Source: Microbacterium terricola (GTDB lineage Bacteria; Actinomycetota; Actinomycetes; Actinomycetales; Microbacteriaceae). Taken from it: a stretch of DNA of 64,000 nt. Positions 14,519-24,019 of the stretch are shown in pieces; the stretch's first letter is position 1, and each line of letters starts with the position of its first letter. Where the stretch lies: the NCBI RefSeq assembly GCF_027943945.1, contig NZ_AP027141.1:2170001-2234000 (forward strand), in the 5' to 3' direction. The notes beneath the pieces were generated by a model. That model saw nothing but the letters and a program-made list of their open reading frames with translations, did no database searches and was not told the DNA's origin. The position numbers and the translations under genes are program-made.

Positions 14519-15748
14519 GTGACCGCCGGCATCCACCGCACGGTCGACGCCGTCTGGCGCATCGAGGGCGCGCGCATCGTCGCGACGCTCGCGAAGGCGA
14601 CCGGCGACGTCGGCCTCGCGGAGGACCTCGCGCAGGCGGCGGTCGTCGAGGCCCTCGAGCAGTGGCCATCGGTGGGTGTCCCGCGCAATCCGGGCGCGTG
14701 GCTCACCACCGTCGCGAAGCGCCGGGCGATCGACGAATGGCGGCGCCGCTCGATGCGGGAGGAGAAGCAGCTCCTGCTGGCGCACGACCTCTCCGCGTAC
14801 ACGGAGGCCGAGTGGGAGCCGATCGACGACGACGTGCTGCGTCTCGTGTTCACGGCCTGCCACCCTGCGCTCTCGCGGGAGTCGCAGGTGGCGCTGACGC
14901 TGCGGGTGGTGGCGGGCCTGTCGACCACCGAGATCGCCCGGATGCTGCTGGTGCCCGTCGCGACCGTGCAGGCGCGCATCACGCGGGCGAAGAAGACGCT
15001 CAGCGCCGCGCAGGTGCCGTTCGAGACGCCCGGGCCCGCCGACTGGACCGCACGGCTCGGCGGGGTGCTCGGGGTGGTGTACCTGATCTTCACAGAGGGC
15101 TACGCCGCGACGAGCGGCGACCGGTGGATGCGCACCGACCTCGCCCAGGAGGCGCTCCGGCTGGGCCGCGTGCTGGCCGGGCTGATGCCGCGCGAGGCCG
15201 AAGCCCACGCGCTCGTCGCGCTGATGGAGCTGCAGGCATCCCGGTTCGCCGCCAGGGTCACTGCGGACGGAGCGCCGGTGCTGCTCGCCGACCAGGACCG
15301 GAGCAGGTGGGACCGTGGCGCGATCGCGCGAGGGCGGGCAGCCCTCGCGACCGCGGATTCCCGCGGGCGCGGCCGTGGGCCGTACGCGCTGCAGGCCGCG
15401 ATCGCCGAGCGCCACGCGGTGGCGGCATCGGTCGCAGAGACGGACTGGGACGAGATCGTCGTGCTCTACGAGGCGCTCGGCCGGATCGCCCCGAGCCCGG
15501 TCGTCGAGCTGAACCGCGCCGTCGCGGTGTCGATGGCCACAGGTCCGGCGACGGCGCTGCAGATCGTCGACCGGCTCGCGGCAGAGGGTGCGCTGCGCGG
15601 GTCGTACCTGCTCCCGAGCGTGCGGGGCGAGCTGCTCGCGCGACTCGGGCGCACCGCGGAGGCCCGGTCCGAGCTGCTCATCGCCGCGGGGCTGACCGCC
15701 AACGACCGCCAGGCCGCCGTGCTGCGCAGCAAGGCCGCCGCGCTCTGA
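14519..15748 (+). CDS. ECF sigma factor, ECF42 type with C-terminal extension
   Basis: 409 residues, about twice the length of a simple ECF sigma factor. Region 2 is at about 20-80 (GLAEDLAQAAVVEALEQWP, NPGAWLTTVAKRRAIDEWRRR), region 4 at about 105-165 (ALTLRVVAGLSTTEIARMLLVPVATVQARITRAKKTL), then a 220-residue helical extension (VVYLIFTEGYAATSG, then TPR-like repeats to the end) typical of the ECF42 group. Such factors have no anti-sigma factor; the extension and the DGPF partner are thought to control them. GTG start, 4 bp after the YciI gene. The operon promoter looks self-recognised. Confidence 0.9.
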   Translation: MTAGIHRTVDAVWRIEGARIVATLAKATGDVGLAEDLAQAAVVEALEQWPSVGVPRNPGAWLTTVAKRRAIDEWRRRSMREEKQLLLAHDLSAYTEAEWEPIDDDVLRLVFTACHPALSRESQVALTLRVVAGLSTTEIARMLLVPVATVQARITRAKKTLSAAQVPFETPGPADWTARLGGVLGVVYLIFTEGYAATSGDRWMRTDLAQEALRLGRVLAGLMPREAEAHALVALMELQASRFAARVTADGAPVLLADQDRSRWDRGAIARGRAALATADSRGRGRGPYALQAAIAERHAVAASVAETDWDEIVVLYEALGRIAPSPVVELNRAVAVSMATGPATALQIVDRLAAEGALRGSYLLPSVRGELLARLGRTAEARSELLIAAGLTANDRQAAVLRSKAAAL

Positions 15749-15775
15749 GCGCGGAGTCCGACGGACCCGTGAGGC

Positions 15776-16201
15776 TCAGGGCCGTTCCCAGGACTCGATG
15801 CCACCGGGCACGACCGTGAAGGTGTCGGCCGCGGTCGGGCGGGGCGGAAGCAGCCGGAACCACTCCGGCGCCCGCACGGACACCTTCATGCGCAGGTGCG
15901 CGAACTCGTAGTCGAGCTGACCCTGGGTGACCGGGATCGCGGGGGCCGCAGCATCCGGGATCTGGATGCGGGTGCGGTCGAACCGGTAGCCGCGCACCGT
16001 CGCCTCGATCTGCTGCTGCGTGAGGAAGTGGTCGATGGCCGCGAGCGGCTCGTCCGCGGCGCGGAAGCGCTCCAGCTGCGGATGGCGCGTGTAGCCGCGG
16101 GTCTTCCCGGAGAGCACCGCCTGGGCGAGAAGCCCCTCCCGCCAGCACGCGACCAGGGCTGCGCGGTCCAGGAGCGACGGGTGCAGCGACCAGAGCCTCA
16201 T
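15776..16201 (-). CDS. Pyrimidine dimer DNA glycosylase (T4 endonuclease V-like)
   Basis: 141 residues, the size of phage T4 endonuclease V. The start MRLWSLHPSLLDRAALVACWREGLLAQ and GYTRHPQLERFRAADEPLAAIDHFL fit the family, which cuts the glycosyl bond at UV-induced cyclobutane dimers and nicks the strand. It overlaps nothing but lies 7 bp downstream of mqo on the same strand, so may be read from the mqo transcript. Assignment by resemblance to annotated actinobacterial members; activity untested. Confidence 0.75.
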   Translation of the reverse strand: MRLWSLHPSLLDRAALVACWREGLLAQAVLSGKTRGYTRHPQLERFRAADEPLAAIDHFLTQQQIEATVRGYRFDRTRIQIPDAAAPAIPVTQGQLDYEFAHLRMKVSVRAPEWFRLLPPRPTAADTFTVVPGGIESWERP

Positions 16202-16208
16202 CGGCCGG

Positions 16209-17681
16209 TCACGCGGTGAGGGCGAGGGCCTCAGCGGTCTCGGCGAGCACCTCGGCCGCGGCCTCGGGGCGCGGGTTGAGGGTGTCGCCGTAGCTCGGGA
16301 TGAGCTCGCGCAGGCGCGGCTCCCACTCGCCGATGCGGTCGGGGAAGCAGTCCTTGAGCAGCCCGAGCATGATCGACACGGCCGTCGAGGCACCGGGGGA
16401 TGCGCCGAGCAGGCCCGCGATCGAGCCGTCCTCGGCCGAGACGACCTCGGTGCCGAACTGCAGCACGCCGCCCTTCTCCGGGTCCTTCTTCATGACCTGC
16501 GCGCGCTGGCCGGCCTGGATGAGGGTCCAGTCCTCGTCCTTGGCGGTGGGCATGAACACGCGCAGGCTGTCGACCTTCTTGCGATGGGTCTTCAGGAGCT
16601 CGCCGACGAGGTAGGTGATCAGGCTGGGATTGTCGACCGCGACCTTGATCATGGGCCAGAGGTTGCCGGGGCGCACCTGGGCGACGATGTCGGTGATCTT
16701 GCCCTGCTTGAGGAACTTCGGGCTGAACGTCGCGAACGGGCCGAACAGCAGCGACGCCTCGCCGTCGACGACGCGGGTGTCCAGGTGCGGCACCGACATC
16801 GGCGGAGCGCCGACGGAGGCCTGGGAGTACACCTTGGCCTTGTGCTGCGCGACGACGGCGGGGTTGCTGGTCTTCAGGAACTGCCCGCCGATCGGGAACA
16901 CGCCGTAGCCCGAGATCTCGGGGATGCGCGAGGACTGGAGGAGCTTCAGCGCCCAGCCGCCCGCGCCGACGAAAACGAAACGCGCACGCGTCTCACCCGG
17001 CGTGCGGCCGATGGTGTTGCGCCAGCGGACCCGCCAGGTGCCGTCCTTGAGCTTCTTGAGGCCACGCACCTCGCGATTGAGGACGACCTCGGCACCCTTG
17101 GCCTCGAGGTTCGCGAACAGCTGGCGGGTGAGCGCACCGAAGTCGACGTCGGTGCCCGCGGGCACGCGGGTCGCGGCGAACGGCTCGCCGGCTCGTCGCT
17201 TCTGCATCAGCAGCGGTGCCCACTGGTTGATGACGCGGGAGTCCTCGGAGTACTGGATGCCGGCGAACAACGGCTCCTGGGTGAGCGCCTCGTAGCGCTT
17301 CTTCAGGTAGGCGACATCCTTCTCGCCGCGCACGAACGTCATGTGCGGGGTGGAGTTGATGAACGTCTCGGGGCCGTCCAGCACGCCTTCGCCGATCAGC
17401 GACGACCAGAACTGGCGGCTCTGCTGGAACTGCTCGTTGATCTGCACGGCCTTCGCGGCGTCGACGGAGCCGTCCTTGCCCTCGGGCATGTAGTTCAGCT
17501 CGCAGAGGGCCGCGTGGCCGGTGCCGGCGTTGTTCCAGGCGTTCGAGCTCTCCTGCGCGAGGTCGGAGAGTCGCTCGTAGACGACGATCTTCCAGTCGGG
17601 CTGCAGTTCGGAGATCAGGGTGCCCAGCGTGGCACTCATGATGCCACCGCCGATCAGCACGACATCGACAGGTTCACTCAC
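16209..17681 (-). CDS. mqo: Malate:quinone oxidoreductase
   Basis: 490-residue FAD enzyme that oxidises malate to oxaloacetate and reduces the quinone pool at the membrane. Seen: N-terminal dinucleotide motif VVLIGGGIMSATLGTLI, ERLSDLAQESSNAWNNAGTGHAALCELNY (FAD/substrate loop), FVFVGAGGWALKLLQ and the C-terminal LLGASPGASTAVSIML. It is the main malate-oxidising step in many actinobacteria. The GTG start at 17681 follows TAGAAT by six bases, so the mRNA is probably leaderless. The EndoV-like gene follows 7 bp downstream. Confidence 0.95.
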   Translation of the reverse strand: MSEPVDVVLIGGGIMSATLGTLISELQPDWKIVVYERLSDLAQESSNAWNNAGTGHAALCELNYMPEGKDGSVDAAKAVQINEQFQQSRQFWSSLIGEGVLDGPETFINSTPHMTFVRGEKDVAYLKKRYEALTQEPLFAGIQYSEDSRVINQWAPLLMQKRRAGEPFAATRVPAGTDVDFGALTRQLFANLEAKGAEVVLNREVRGLKKLKDGTWRVRWRNTIGRTPGETRARFVFVGAGGWALKLLQSSRIPEISGYGVFPIGGQFLKTSNPAVVAQHKAKVYSQASVGAPPMSVPHLDTRVVDGEASLLFGPFATFSPKFLKQGKITDIVAQVRPGNLWPMIKVAVDNPSLITYLVGELLKTHRKKVDSLRVFMPTAKDEDWTLIQAGQRAQVMKKDPEKGGVLQFGTEVVSAEDGSIAGLLGASPGASTAVSIMLGLLKDCFPDRIGEWEPRLRELIPSYGDTLNPRPEAAAEVLAETAEALALTA

Positions 17682-17693
17682 CAGACAATTCTA
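17681..17693 (-). promoter_or_regulatory. Leaderless promoter of mqo
   Basis: TAGAAT (17688-17693, minus), six bases, GTG 17681; no ribosome site. Confidence 0.65.
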
Positions 17694-17753
17694 GGCTTTG
17701 CCGCGGGTGCGCCTGACCGCCCGCCCTCTTCCCCGTCGGCAAGGATGCGCCTT

Positions 17754-17795
17754 CTTGCCGCTGCGGCAAGCCGCAGCATCCCCGTCGGCGGGGAT
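17754..17795 (-). terminator. Hairpin cluster after asd
   Basis: Just 7 bases after the asd stop a 7-bp stem ATCCCCG/CGGGGAT (17778-17784, 17789-17795) is followed by two competing hairpins, GCTGCGGC/GCCGCAGC (17760-17767, 17770-17777) and CTTGCCG/CGGCAAG (17754-17760, 17764-17770). No U tract. Probable terminator of lysC-asd, also shielding the mqo promoter. Confidence 0.5.
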
Positions 17796-17802
17796 CCCGG
17801 GG

Positions 17803-18936
<1,134 letters not shown>

Positions 18937-18950
18937 TCAGGGGGTGGGGA

Positions 18951-19469
18951 TCAGCGGCCGGTGCCGGCGTGCACGACGGCCTCGACATCGCCGTCGAGGC
19001 CGTACGCCGTGTGGACGACACGCGCCGCCTCGGCGAGGTCGTCGCCGCGCACCACGACCGAGATGCGGATCTCGGAGGTCGAGATCATCTCGATGTTGAT
19101 GCCCGACACGCTGAGCGCCTCGAACAGGGTCGCGGAGACGCCGGAGTGCGTGCGCATGCCGGCCCCGACGACCGACAGCTTGCCGATCTGGTCGTCGTGG
19201 ATGAGGCTCTCGAAGCCGACCTCGTCGTGGACGGCGTCCAGCGCACGGAGGGCGGCGGCAGCATCCCCCTTCGGAAGGGTGAACGAGATGTCGGTGCGAC
19301 CGGTCGCGGCCGCCGACACGTTCTGCACGATCATGTCGACGTTGGCGCCGGAGCGCGCGACGATCTTGAAGATCTCGGCGGCCTTGCCTGGCACGTCGGG
19401 CACGCCGAGCACCGTGATCTTGGCCTGTCCGAGGTCGGTCGCGACTCCCGCGACGATCGGCTCTTCCAT
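18951..19469 (-). CDS. Internal start for aspartate kinase beta subunit (nested in lysC)
   Basis: An in-frame ATG at 19469, preceded 7 bases upstream by AGGAG, opens [22 protein letters not shown]. This is the same point, just before the ACT domains, at which known alpha2-beta2 aspartate kinases initiate their beta subunit. The product would be 172 residues, both ACT domains and no kinase domain. Whether it is used here is inferred from the ribosome site and the family. Confidence 0.5.
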   Translation of the reverse strand: MEEPIVAGVATDLGQAKITVLGVPDVPGKAAEIFKIVARSGANVDMIVQNVSAAATGRTDISFTLPKGDAAAALRALDAVHDEVGFESLIHDDQIGKLSVVGAGMRTHSGVSATLFEALSVSGINIEMISTSEIRISVVVRGDDLAEAARVVHTAYGLDGDVEAVVHAGTGR

Positions 19470-20234
19470 CTCTTCTCCTTCACCGTCCGGGCGGGACTGC
19501 CCGGCGCCGAGCACCCAGGTGCCCTCGCCCGAGCTGAACGTGGATCGGGCGTGGATGAGCACGCCGTGACGCCGCGCGTACTCGACCGCGCGGATGTAGA
19601 GGACCTTGGCGCCGTTGGCCGCCATCTCGAGCATCTCCTCGCTCGAGACCGAGGTCAGCTTCCGGGCCTTCGGGACGACGCGGGGATCTGCGGTGAAGAT
19701 GCCGTCGACATCGCTGTAGATCTCGCACACGTCGGCCTCGAGCGCTGCGGCCAGGGCGACGGCGGTGGTGTCAGAGCCGCCGCGGCCGAGCGTCGTGATG
19801 TCGCGGGTGTCGCGGTTGAAGCCCTGGAAGCCGGCGACGATGACGATCGCGCCCTCGTCGAGCGCCTCACGCAGCCGGATGGGGGTGACGTCGACGATCC
19901 GGGCCGCGCCGTGGGTGGCGTCGGTGATGACGCCGGCCTGACTGCCGGTGAACGAGCGCGCCTCGAAGCCCATCGAATGGATCGCCATGGCCAGCAGCGC
20001 CATCGAGATCCGCTCGCCGCTGGTCAGCAGCATGTCGAGCTCGCGGGGCGCCGGGATCGGCGCGACCTGCGAGGCGAGTTCGAGCAGCTCATCGGTCGTG
20101 TCGCCCATCGCGCTCACGGCGACGACGACGTCGTGGCCGGCTCGACGTGTGTCGACGATGCGCTTGGCGACGCGCTTGATGCTCTCGGCGTCGGCGACGG
20201 ACGACCCGCCGTACTTCTGGACGATCAGCGCCAC
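18951..20234 (-). CDS. lysC: Aspartate kinase
   Basis: 427 residues. Phosphorylates aspartate, the committed step of the aspartate pathway. N-terminal kinase domain starts [54 protein letters not shown] is the substrate/ATP region; two C-terminal ACT domains (about 265-425) give feedback control. GTG start at 20234 with AGGAG about 10 bases upstream; longer frames upstream are not supported. A TAAGAT box lies at 20284-20289. An internal ATG at 19469 with AAGGAGAAGAG could make a separate regulatory beta subunit, as known for C. glutamicum and Bacillus LysC. Confidence 0.95.
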   Translation of the reverse strand: MALIVQKYGGSSVADAESIKRVAKRIVDTRRAGHDVVVAVSAMGDTTDELLELASQVAPIPAPRELDMLLTSGERISMALLAMAIHSMGFEARSFTGSQAGVITDATHGAARIVDVTPIRLREALDEGAIVIVAGFQGFNRDTRDITTLGRGGSDTTAVALAAALEADVCEIYSDVDGIFTADPRVVPKARKLTSVSSEEMLEMAANGAKVLYIRAVEYARRHGVLIHARSTFSSGEGTWVLGAGQSRPDGEGEEMEEPIVAGVATDLGQAKITVLGVPDVPGKAAEIFKIVARSGANVDMIVQNVSAAATGRTDISFTLPKGDAAAALRALDAVHDEVGFESLIHDDQIGKLSVVGAGMRTHSGVSATLFEALSVSGINIEMISTSEIRISVVVRGDDLAEAARVVHTAYGLDGDVEAVVHAGTGR

Positions 20235-20283
20235 GGTGGAAACTCCTGGAGGAAGAAGAGCGGATGCTGCCGCCCGACGTCCC

Positions 20284-20289
20284 ATCTTA
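20284..20289 (-). promoter_or_regulatory. Candidate -10 box of lysC
   Basis: TAAGAT on the minus strand, about 50 bases upstream of the GTG at 20234; would give a 5' leader of roughly 43 nt. The -35 is not clear. Confidence 0.4.
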
Positions 20290-20324
20290 CGAGCCCACCC
20301 CATTCCCTCCCGTGCATGTGACGG

Positions 20325-21272
20325 TCAGGGCGCGGGCGCAGTCGGCGGCTCCGCCTTCGCGGGTCCGCGCGCGCGGAGACTTCCGCCCGTCGCGGCGAGC
20401 CAGCATCCGATCACGACCAGCGGGAAGCCGATCAGGAGCCCGGTGGTGATCGGCTCGCCGAGGATCAGGATGCCGAGGCTCAGCGCCACGATCGGGTTGA
20501 CGTAGGTGAACAGCGGCGCCCGGACGGGGCCGACCTCGCCGATCAGCGCGAAGAACGCGATGAACGCGATGGCCGTGCAGAGCACGCCCAGGGCGACGAG
20601 CGCCGTGGTGCTGGACAGCGTGGGCACCTGGTGCTGGGTGAGCAGCCCGATCGGCAGGTAGAAGAGCCCGACCGCGAACAGCGCGACCGTGATGGTGCCG
20701 AGCGAGGGGACGTCGGCGAGCTTGCGCGCCACGATGAACGGCGCGATCGCGTAGAGCAGCGCGACCAGCAGCACCTCGCCGACGGCGAGGAGCGCGCCGG
20801 GACCGCCCGCCGCGAGCCCGGGGCCCGCGACGATCACGGCCACCCCCGCGAAGCCGACGAGCAGGCCGGTGAGACGCGCGGGCTTGAGGACGCCGCGATC
20901 GCCGCCGATGACGGCGATCAGGGCGGCGAACAGCGGAACCGTCGCGACGAGCAGCCCGGTGAGCCCTGAGGGGATGGTCTGCTCGGCGTGGCCGAGCAGC
21001 AGGAAGGGTCCGGCCATCTCGATGGCGCCGAAGGCGAGCACCCACGGCCACACCTTCAGCACCGGCCGGAGGGCGCCGCGGTGCAGCGCGAACGGCAGCA
21101 GCAGCAGGCCGCCGATGAGCGTGCGGCCGGCGACGACCGCGGCGGGCGAGAACGACGCGACCGCCTCTTTGATGAACAGATACGGGATGCCCCAGAGCAC
21201 GCACATGATCGCGAACAGCACCCAGCCCCGGGTGCTGAAGCCGTGCGCCGTCTGGGTGGCGGGCGCGGTCAC
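20325..21272 (-). CDS. EamA/DMT-family transporter
   Basis: 315 residues with about ten hydrophobic segments in two EamA repeats (about 15-145 and 155-300). The repeat ends are recognisable: [28 protein letters not shown] in the first, and [30 protein letters not shown] in the second. Exports small metabolites; substrate unknown. GTG start at 21272 overlaps the recR stop (GTGA), so it is co-translated with recR although unrelated in function. Confidence 0.88.
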   Translation of the reverse strand: MTAPATQTAHGFSTRGWVLFAIMCVLWGIPYLFIKEAVASFSPAAVVAGRTLIGGLLLLPFALHRGALRPVLKVWPWVLAFGAIEMAGPFLLLGHAEQTIPSGLTGLLVATVPLFAALIAVIGGDRGVLKPARLTGLLVGFAGVAVIVAGPGLAAGGPGALLAVGEVLLVALLYAIAPFIVARKLADVPSLGTITVALFAVGLFYLPIGLLTQHQVPTLSSTTALVALGVLCTAIAFIAFFALIGEVGPVRAPLFTYVNPIVALSLGILILGEPITTGLLIGFPLVVIGCWLAATGGSLRARGPAKAEPPTAPAP

Positions 21273-21862
21273 AGCGTTCTGCGACCCTCGAATGCGCGGC
21301 CGAGGGTGACCTCGTCGGCGTATTCGAGGTCTCCGCCGACCGGAAGTCCAGATGCGAGGCGCGACACGGTGATCTCGAGCGTGTGCAGCAGCCGGCTGAG
21401 GTAGGTCGCGGTCGCCTCGCCCTCGAGGTTGGGGTTCGTGGCGAGGATCACCTCCTGCACGGTGCCGTCGGCGAGGCGCTGCATGAGCTGCGTGATCCGC
21501 AGGTCGTCGGGCCCGACGCCGGCGATGGGGCTGATCGCCCCGCCGAGCACGTGGTACAGCCCCCGGAACTCCCTGGTGCGCTCGATGGCCGCGACGTCCT
21601 TCGCGTCCTCGACGACGCAGATGAGCGACTCGTTGCGGCGCGGGTCGCGGCAGATGGAGCAGCGCTCCTGCTCGGAGACGTTGCCGCACACCTCGCAGAA
21701 CCGCACCCGCTCGCGGATCTCGCCGAGCAGCGTGGACAGGTGCGAGACGTCGAAGTTCGGCGTCTGCAGGATGTGGAACGTGATGCGCTGGGCCGACTTC
21801 GGGCCGATGCCCGGCAGGCGCCCGAACTCGTCGATCAGGTCTTGGACGATGCCGTCGTACAT
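21269..21862 (-). CDS. recR: Recombination mediator protein RecR
   Basis: 197 residues, normal length. N-terminal helix-hairpin-helix ([24 protein letters not shown]), C4 zinc finger [16 protein letters not shown] (57-72), TOPRIM domain ([28 protein letters not shown]) and a C-terminal [20 protein letters not shown]. Works with RecF/RecO to load RecA on gapped DNA. Overlaps dnaX upstream (ATGA) and the EamA gene downstream (GTGA); dnaX-recR is a conserved pair. Confidence 0.96.
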   Translation of the reverse strand: MYDGIVQDLIDEFGRLPGIGPKSAQRITFHILQTPNFDVSHLSTLLGEIRERVRFCEVCGNVSEQERCSICRDPRRNESLICVVEDAKDVAAIERTREFRGLYHVLGGAISPIAGVGPDDLRITQLMQRLADGTVQEVILATNPNLEGEATATYLSRLLHTLEITVSRLASGLPVGGDLEYADEVTLGRAFEGRRTL

Positions 21863-23964
21863 CAGCGGAACCTCGTCGGCGACTCGTAGGGCTCTTCACG
21901 CACGAAGGTGGCGCCGAGCACCTGGCGGACAACGGCCTCGCCGTACCGCTGCACTCCCCCGGGCATGGCGGGCAGACGCGGGGCGACCGTGGGCGGGACC
22001 GGCGCTTCGGCGGAAGGACCGGGGTCGGGCTCGGGGGCGTCGTCGTCGTCCGGCTCGAGCGACGGGGCGATGTCGTCAGCCGGGAGCACCTCGCCCTCAC
22101 GCGGGGGCGCGAGCGTCGTGATGCGCGCGCGAGCCGCCGCGTCTTCCGGCTCGTCGTCGACCGGGAACTGCCCGGAGGTCGCATCGACGGGAACTGCGGC
22201 GGGCGTCGGGTCGCTCGTCGGAATGGCCGCGACCGCCCACTCGGTGACCGGGCCGGCGGATGCCGCCGAAGTCGTGGGTGCGGAGGGTCGGACAGCCGCC
22301 GGCGTGTCAGCCGGCGGCGGGACTTTTCCCGCCGGCTCCTTCGCCGGCTGGGCCGCAGACGGCGGAGGCGTCGGCGCACCGCCGTGCTGCGCGAGGTACT
22401 TCACCCGCAGACCCAGCACGGCCAGGATGGCCTGGCGCAGGTCTTCGCTGGGGCCGGCGCCGGCCGTGCGCTGCTTGAACTTGCCGAGATCGGACTGGCT
22501 GTCGAACGACAGCGTCAGCACGTCGCCGTCGAGCGCGACGACCTGCGCGGCGACGACGAGCAGCCAGGAGGTGCGGCTGATGCCCTCGAGCTTGGCGAGC
22601 ACCTCGGGCCACGCGTCGCGCATGTGCTGCAGGGTGACCGGACCGGTCGGCGTCGGAGCAGCGGCCGGCGGGGCGTTGTCGGGCTCGGGCGCGCGCTCGA
22701 CGACCGGAGCAGGAGCCGGCTCCGGGGCGGCGGCCGCGGCCGGAGCAGGCGCGGCGACCGGGGCAGGTGCGGGAGCCGCCGCGGCGACCGGGGCGGGCGC
22801 CGCGGTGTGAGCAGGGGCAGGGGCAGCCGAGGGCGCGGCGGCCGCGGCGGTGGCGGCGAGCACGCGCGCGACCATCAGCTCGAGCTGGAGGCGGGGTGAC
22901 GTGGCGCCGGTCATCTCGTCGAGCGTGGCGATCACCAGGTCGGCGGTGTGCGACAGCCGGGCGGCGCCGAAGGCACCGGCCTGACGCTCCATGCGCGCGA
23001 GGTCTTCCGCCGAGATGCCGCGCAGCACGGCTGCGGCTCCCTGACCCGTCGCCGCGACGACGATGAGGTCGCGCAGTCGCTCGAGCAGGTCGTCGACGAA
23101 GCGGCGGGGATCCTGGCCGGTCTGCACGACCCGGTCGACGGCGGAGAAGGCGGCCCCCGCATCCCCCGCGCCGAAGGCGTCGACGACCTCGTCGAGCAGC
23201 GCGGCGTGCGTGTAGCCGAGGAGGGCCACGGCGCGCTCGTACCGAACTATCACGGTCCCTGAGCCTGTCGAAGGGTCGGAACCGGCGATGAGCTGATCGA
23301 GCAGCGACAGCGTGTCGCGCGGAGACCCGCCGCCCGCGCGGACGACGAGCGGCAGGACGCCCGGCTCGACCTGGACGCCCTCCTGGTCGCAGAGCGACTG
23401 CACGTACTCGAGCATGGCCGCGGGCGGCACCAGCCGGAACGGGTAGTGGTGCGTGCGCGAGCGGATGGTGCCGATGACCTTCTCGGGCTCGGTCGTGGCG
23501 AAGATGAACTTGACGTGATCGGGCGGCTCTTCGACGAGCTTGAGCAGCGCGTTGAAGCCCTGCGGGGTGACCATGTGCGCCTCGTCGAGGATGAAGATCT
23601 TGAACCGATCGCGCGCGGGGGCGAACACGGCCCGCTCACGCAGATCGCGGGCGTCGTCGACGCCGTTGTGGCTCGCCGCATCGATCTCGACGACATCGAG
23701 CGAACCGCCACCGCCGCGGCCCAGCTCGACGCAGCTGTCGCACGTGCCGCAGGGCGTGTCGGTGGGGCCGGCGGCGCAGTTGAGGCAGCGGGCCAGGATG
23801 CGCGCCGAGGTCGTCTTGCCGCAGCCGCGCGGACCGGAGAACAGATACGCGTGGCCGACGCGGTCGCCGCGCAGCGCCGTCATGAGCGGATCGGTGACCT
23901 GCGCCTGCCCGATCATCTCGCCGAACGACTCGGGGCGATAGCGGCGGTAGAGGGCTGTGGTCAC
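21862..23964 (-). CDS. dnaX: DNA polymerase III gamma/tau subunit
   Basis: 700-residue clamp-loader ATPase. Walker [10 protein letters not shown] (44-52), zinc module from C60 to C78 (CLNC, CGTCDSC), DEAH box ILDEAHM (125-131), and SRC-like region [20 protein letters not shown]. Domain III follows, then a Pro/Ala-rich linker (about 385-460) and a tau-like C-terminal part. An atypical insert [11 protein letters not shown] at about 230-240 comes from a 24-bp repeat within the gene. GTG start at 23964 follows TAGGCT by six bases (leaderless). First gene of the dnaX-recR-EamA operon. Confidence 0.95.
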   Translation of the reverse strand: MTTALYRRYRPESFGEMIGQAQVTDPLMTALRGDRVGHAYLFSGPRGCGKTTSARILARCLNCAAGPTDTPCGTCDSCVELGRGGGGSLDVVEIDAASHNGVDDARDLRERAVFAPARDRFKIFILDEAHMVTPQGFNALLKLVEEPPDHVKFIFATTEPEKVIGTIRSRTHHYPFRLVPPAAMLEYVQSLCDQEGVQVEPGVLPLVVRAGGGSPRDTLSLLDQLIAGSDPSTGSGTVIVRYERAVALLGYTHAALLDEVVDAFGAGDAGAAFSAVDRVVQTGQDPRRFVDDLLERLRDLIVVAATGQGAAAVLRGISAEDLARMERQAGAFGAARLSHTADLVIATLDEMTGATSPRLQLELMVARVLAATAAAAAPSAAPAPAHTAAPAPVAAAAPAPAPVAAPAPAAAAAPEPAPAPVVERAPEPDNAPPAAAPTPTGPVTLQHMRDAWPEVLAKLEGISRTSWLLVVAAQVVALDGDVLTLSFDSQSDLGKFKQRTAGAGPSEDLRQAILAVLGLRVKYLAQHGGAPTPPPSAAQPAKEPAGKVPPPADTPAAVRPSAPTTSAASAGPVTEWAVAAIPTSDPTPAAVPVDATSGQFPVDDEPEDAAARARITTLAPPREGEVLPADDIAPSLEPDDDDAPEPDPGPSAEAPVPPTVAPRLPAMPGGVQRYGEAVVRQVLGATFVREEPYESPTRFR
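23254..23277 (-). repeat. CCTTCGACAGGCTCAGGG-type repeat inside dnaX
   Basis: On the minus strand 23254-23277 reads GACCCTTCGACAGGCTCAGG followed by GACC, a sequence I recognise as a dispersed intergenic repeat of actinobacterial genomes. It is in frame and translated as DPSTGSGT in DnaX. One copy in this window. Confidence 0.6.
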
Positions 23965-23976
23965 GGCTCCAGCCTA
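23964..23976 (-). promoter_or_regulatory. Leaderless promoter of dnaX-recR
   Basis: TAGGCT (23971-23976), GGAGCC, GTG 23964. Almost identical to the pta start (TAGGCT, GGGGCC, GTG). Confidence 0.65.
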
Positions 23977-24019
23977 CGGTGTGCGGCCGACATCGAGCGG
24001 GGGATCCGGCCGCCGCGCG

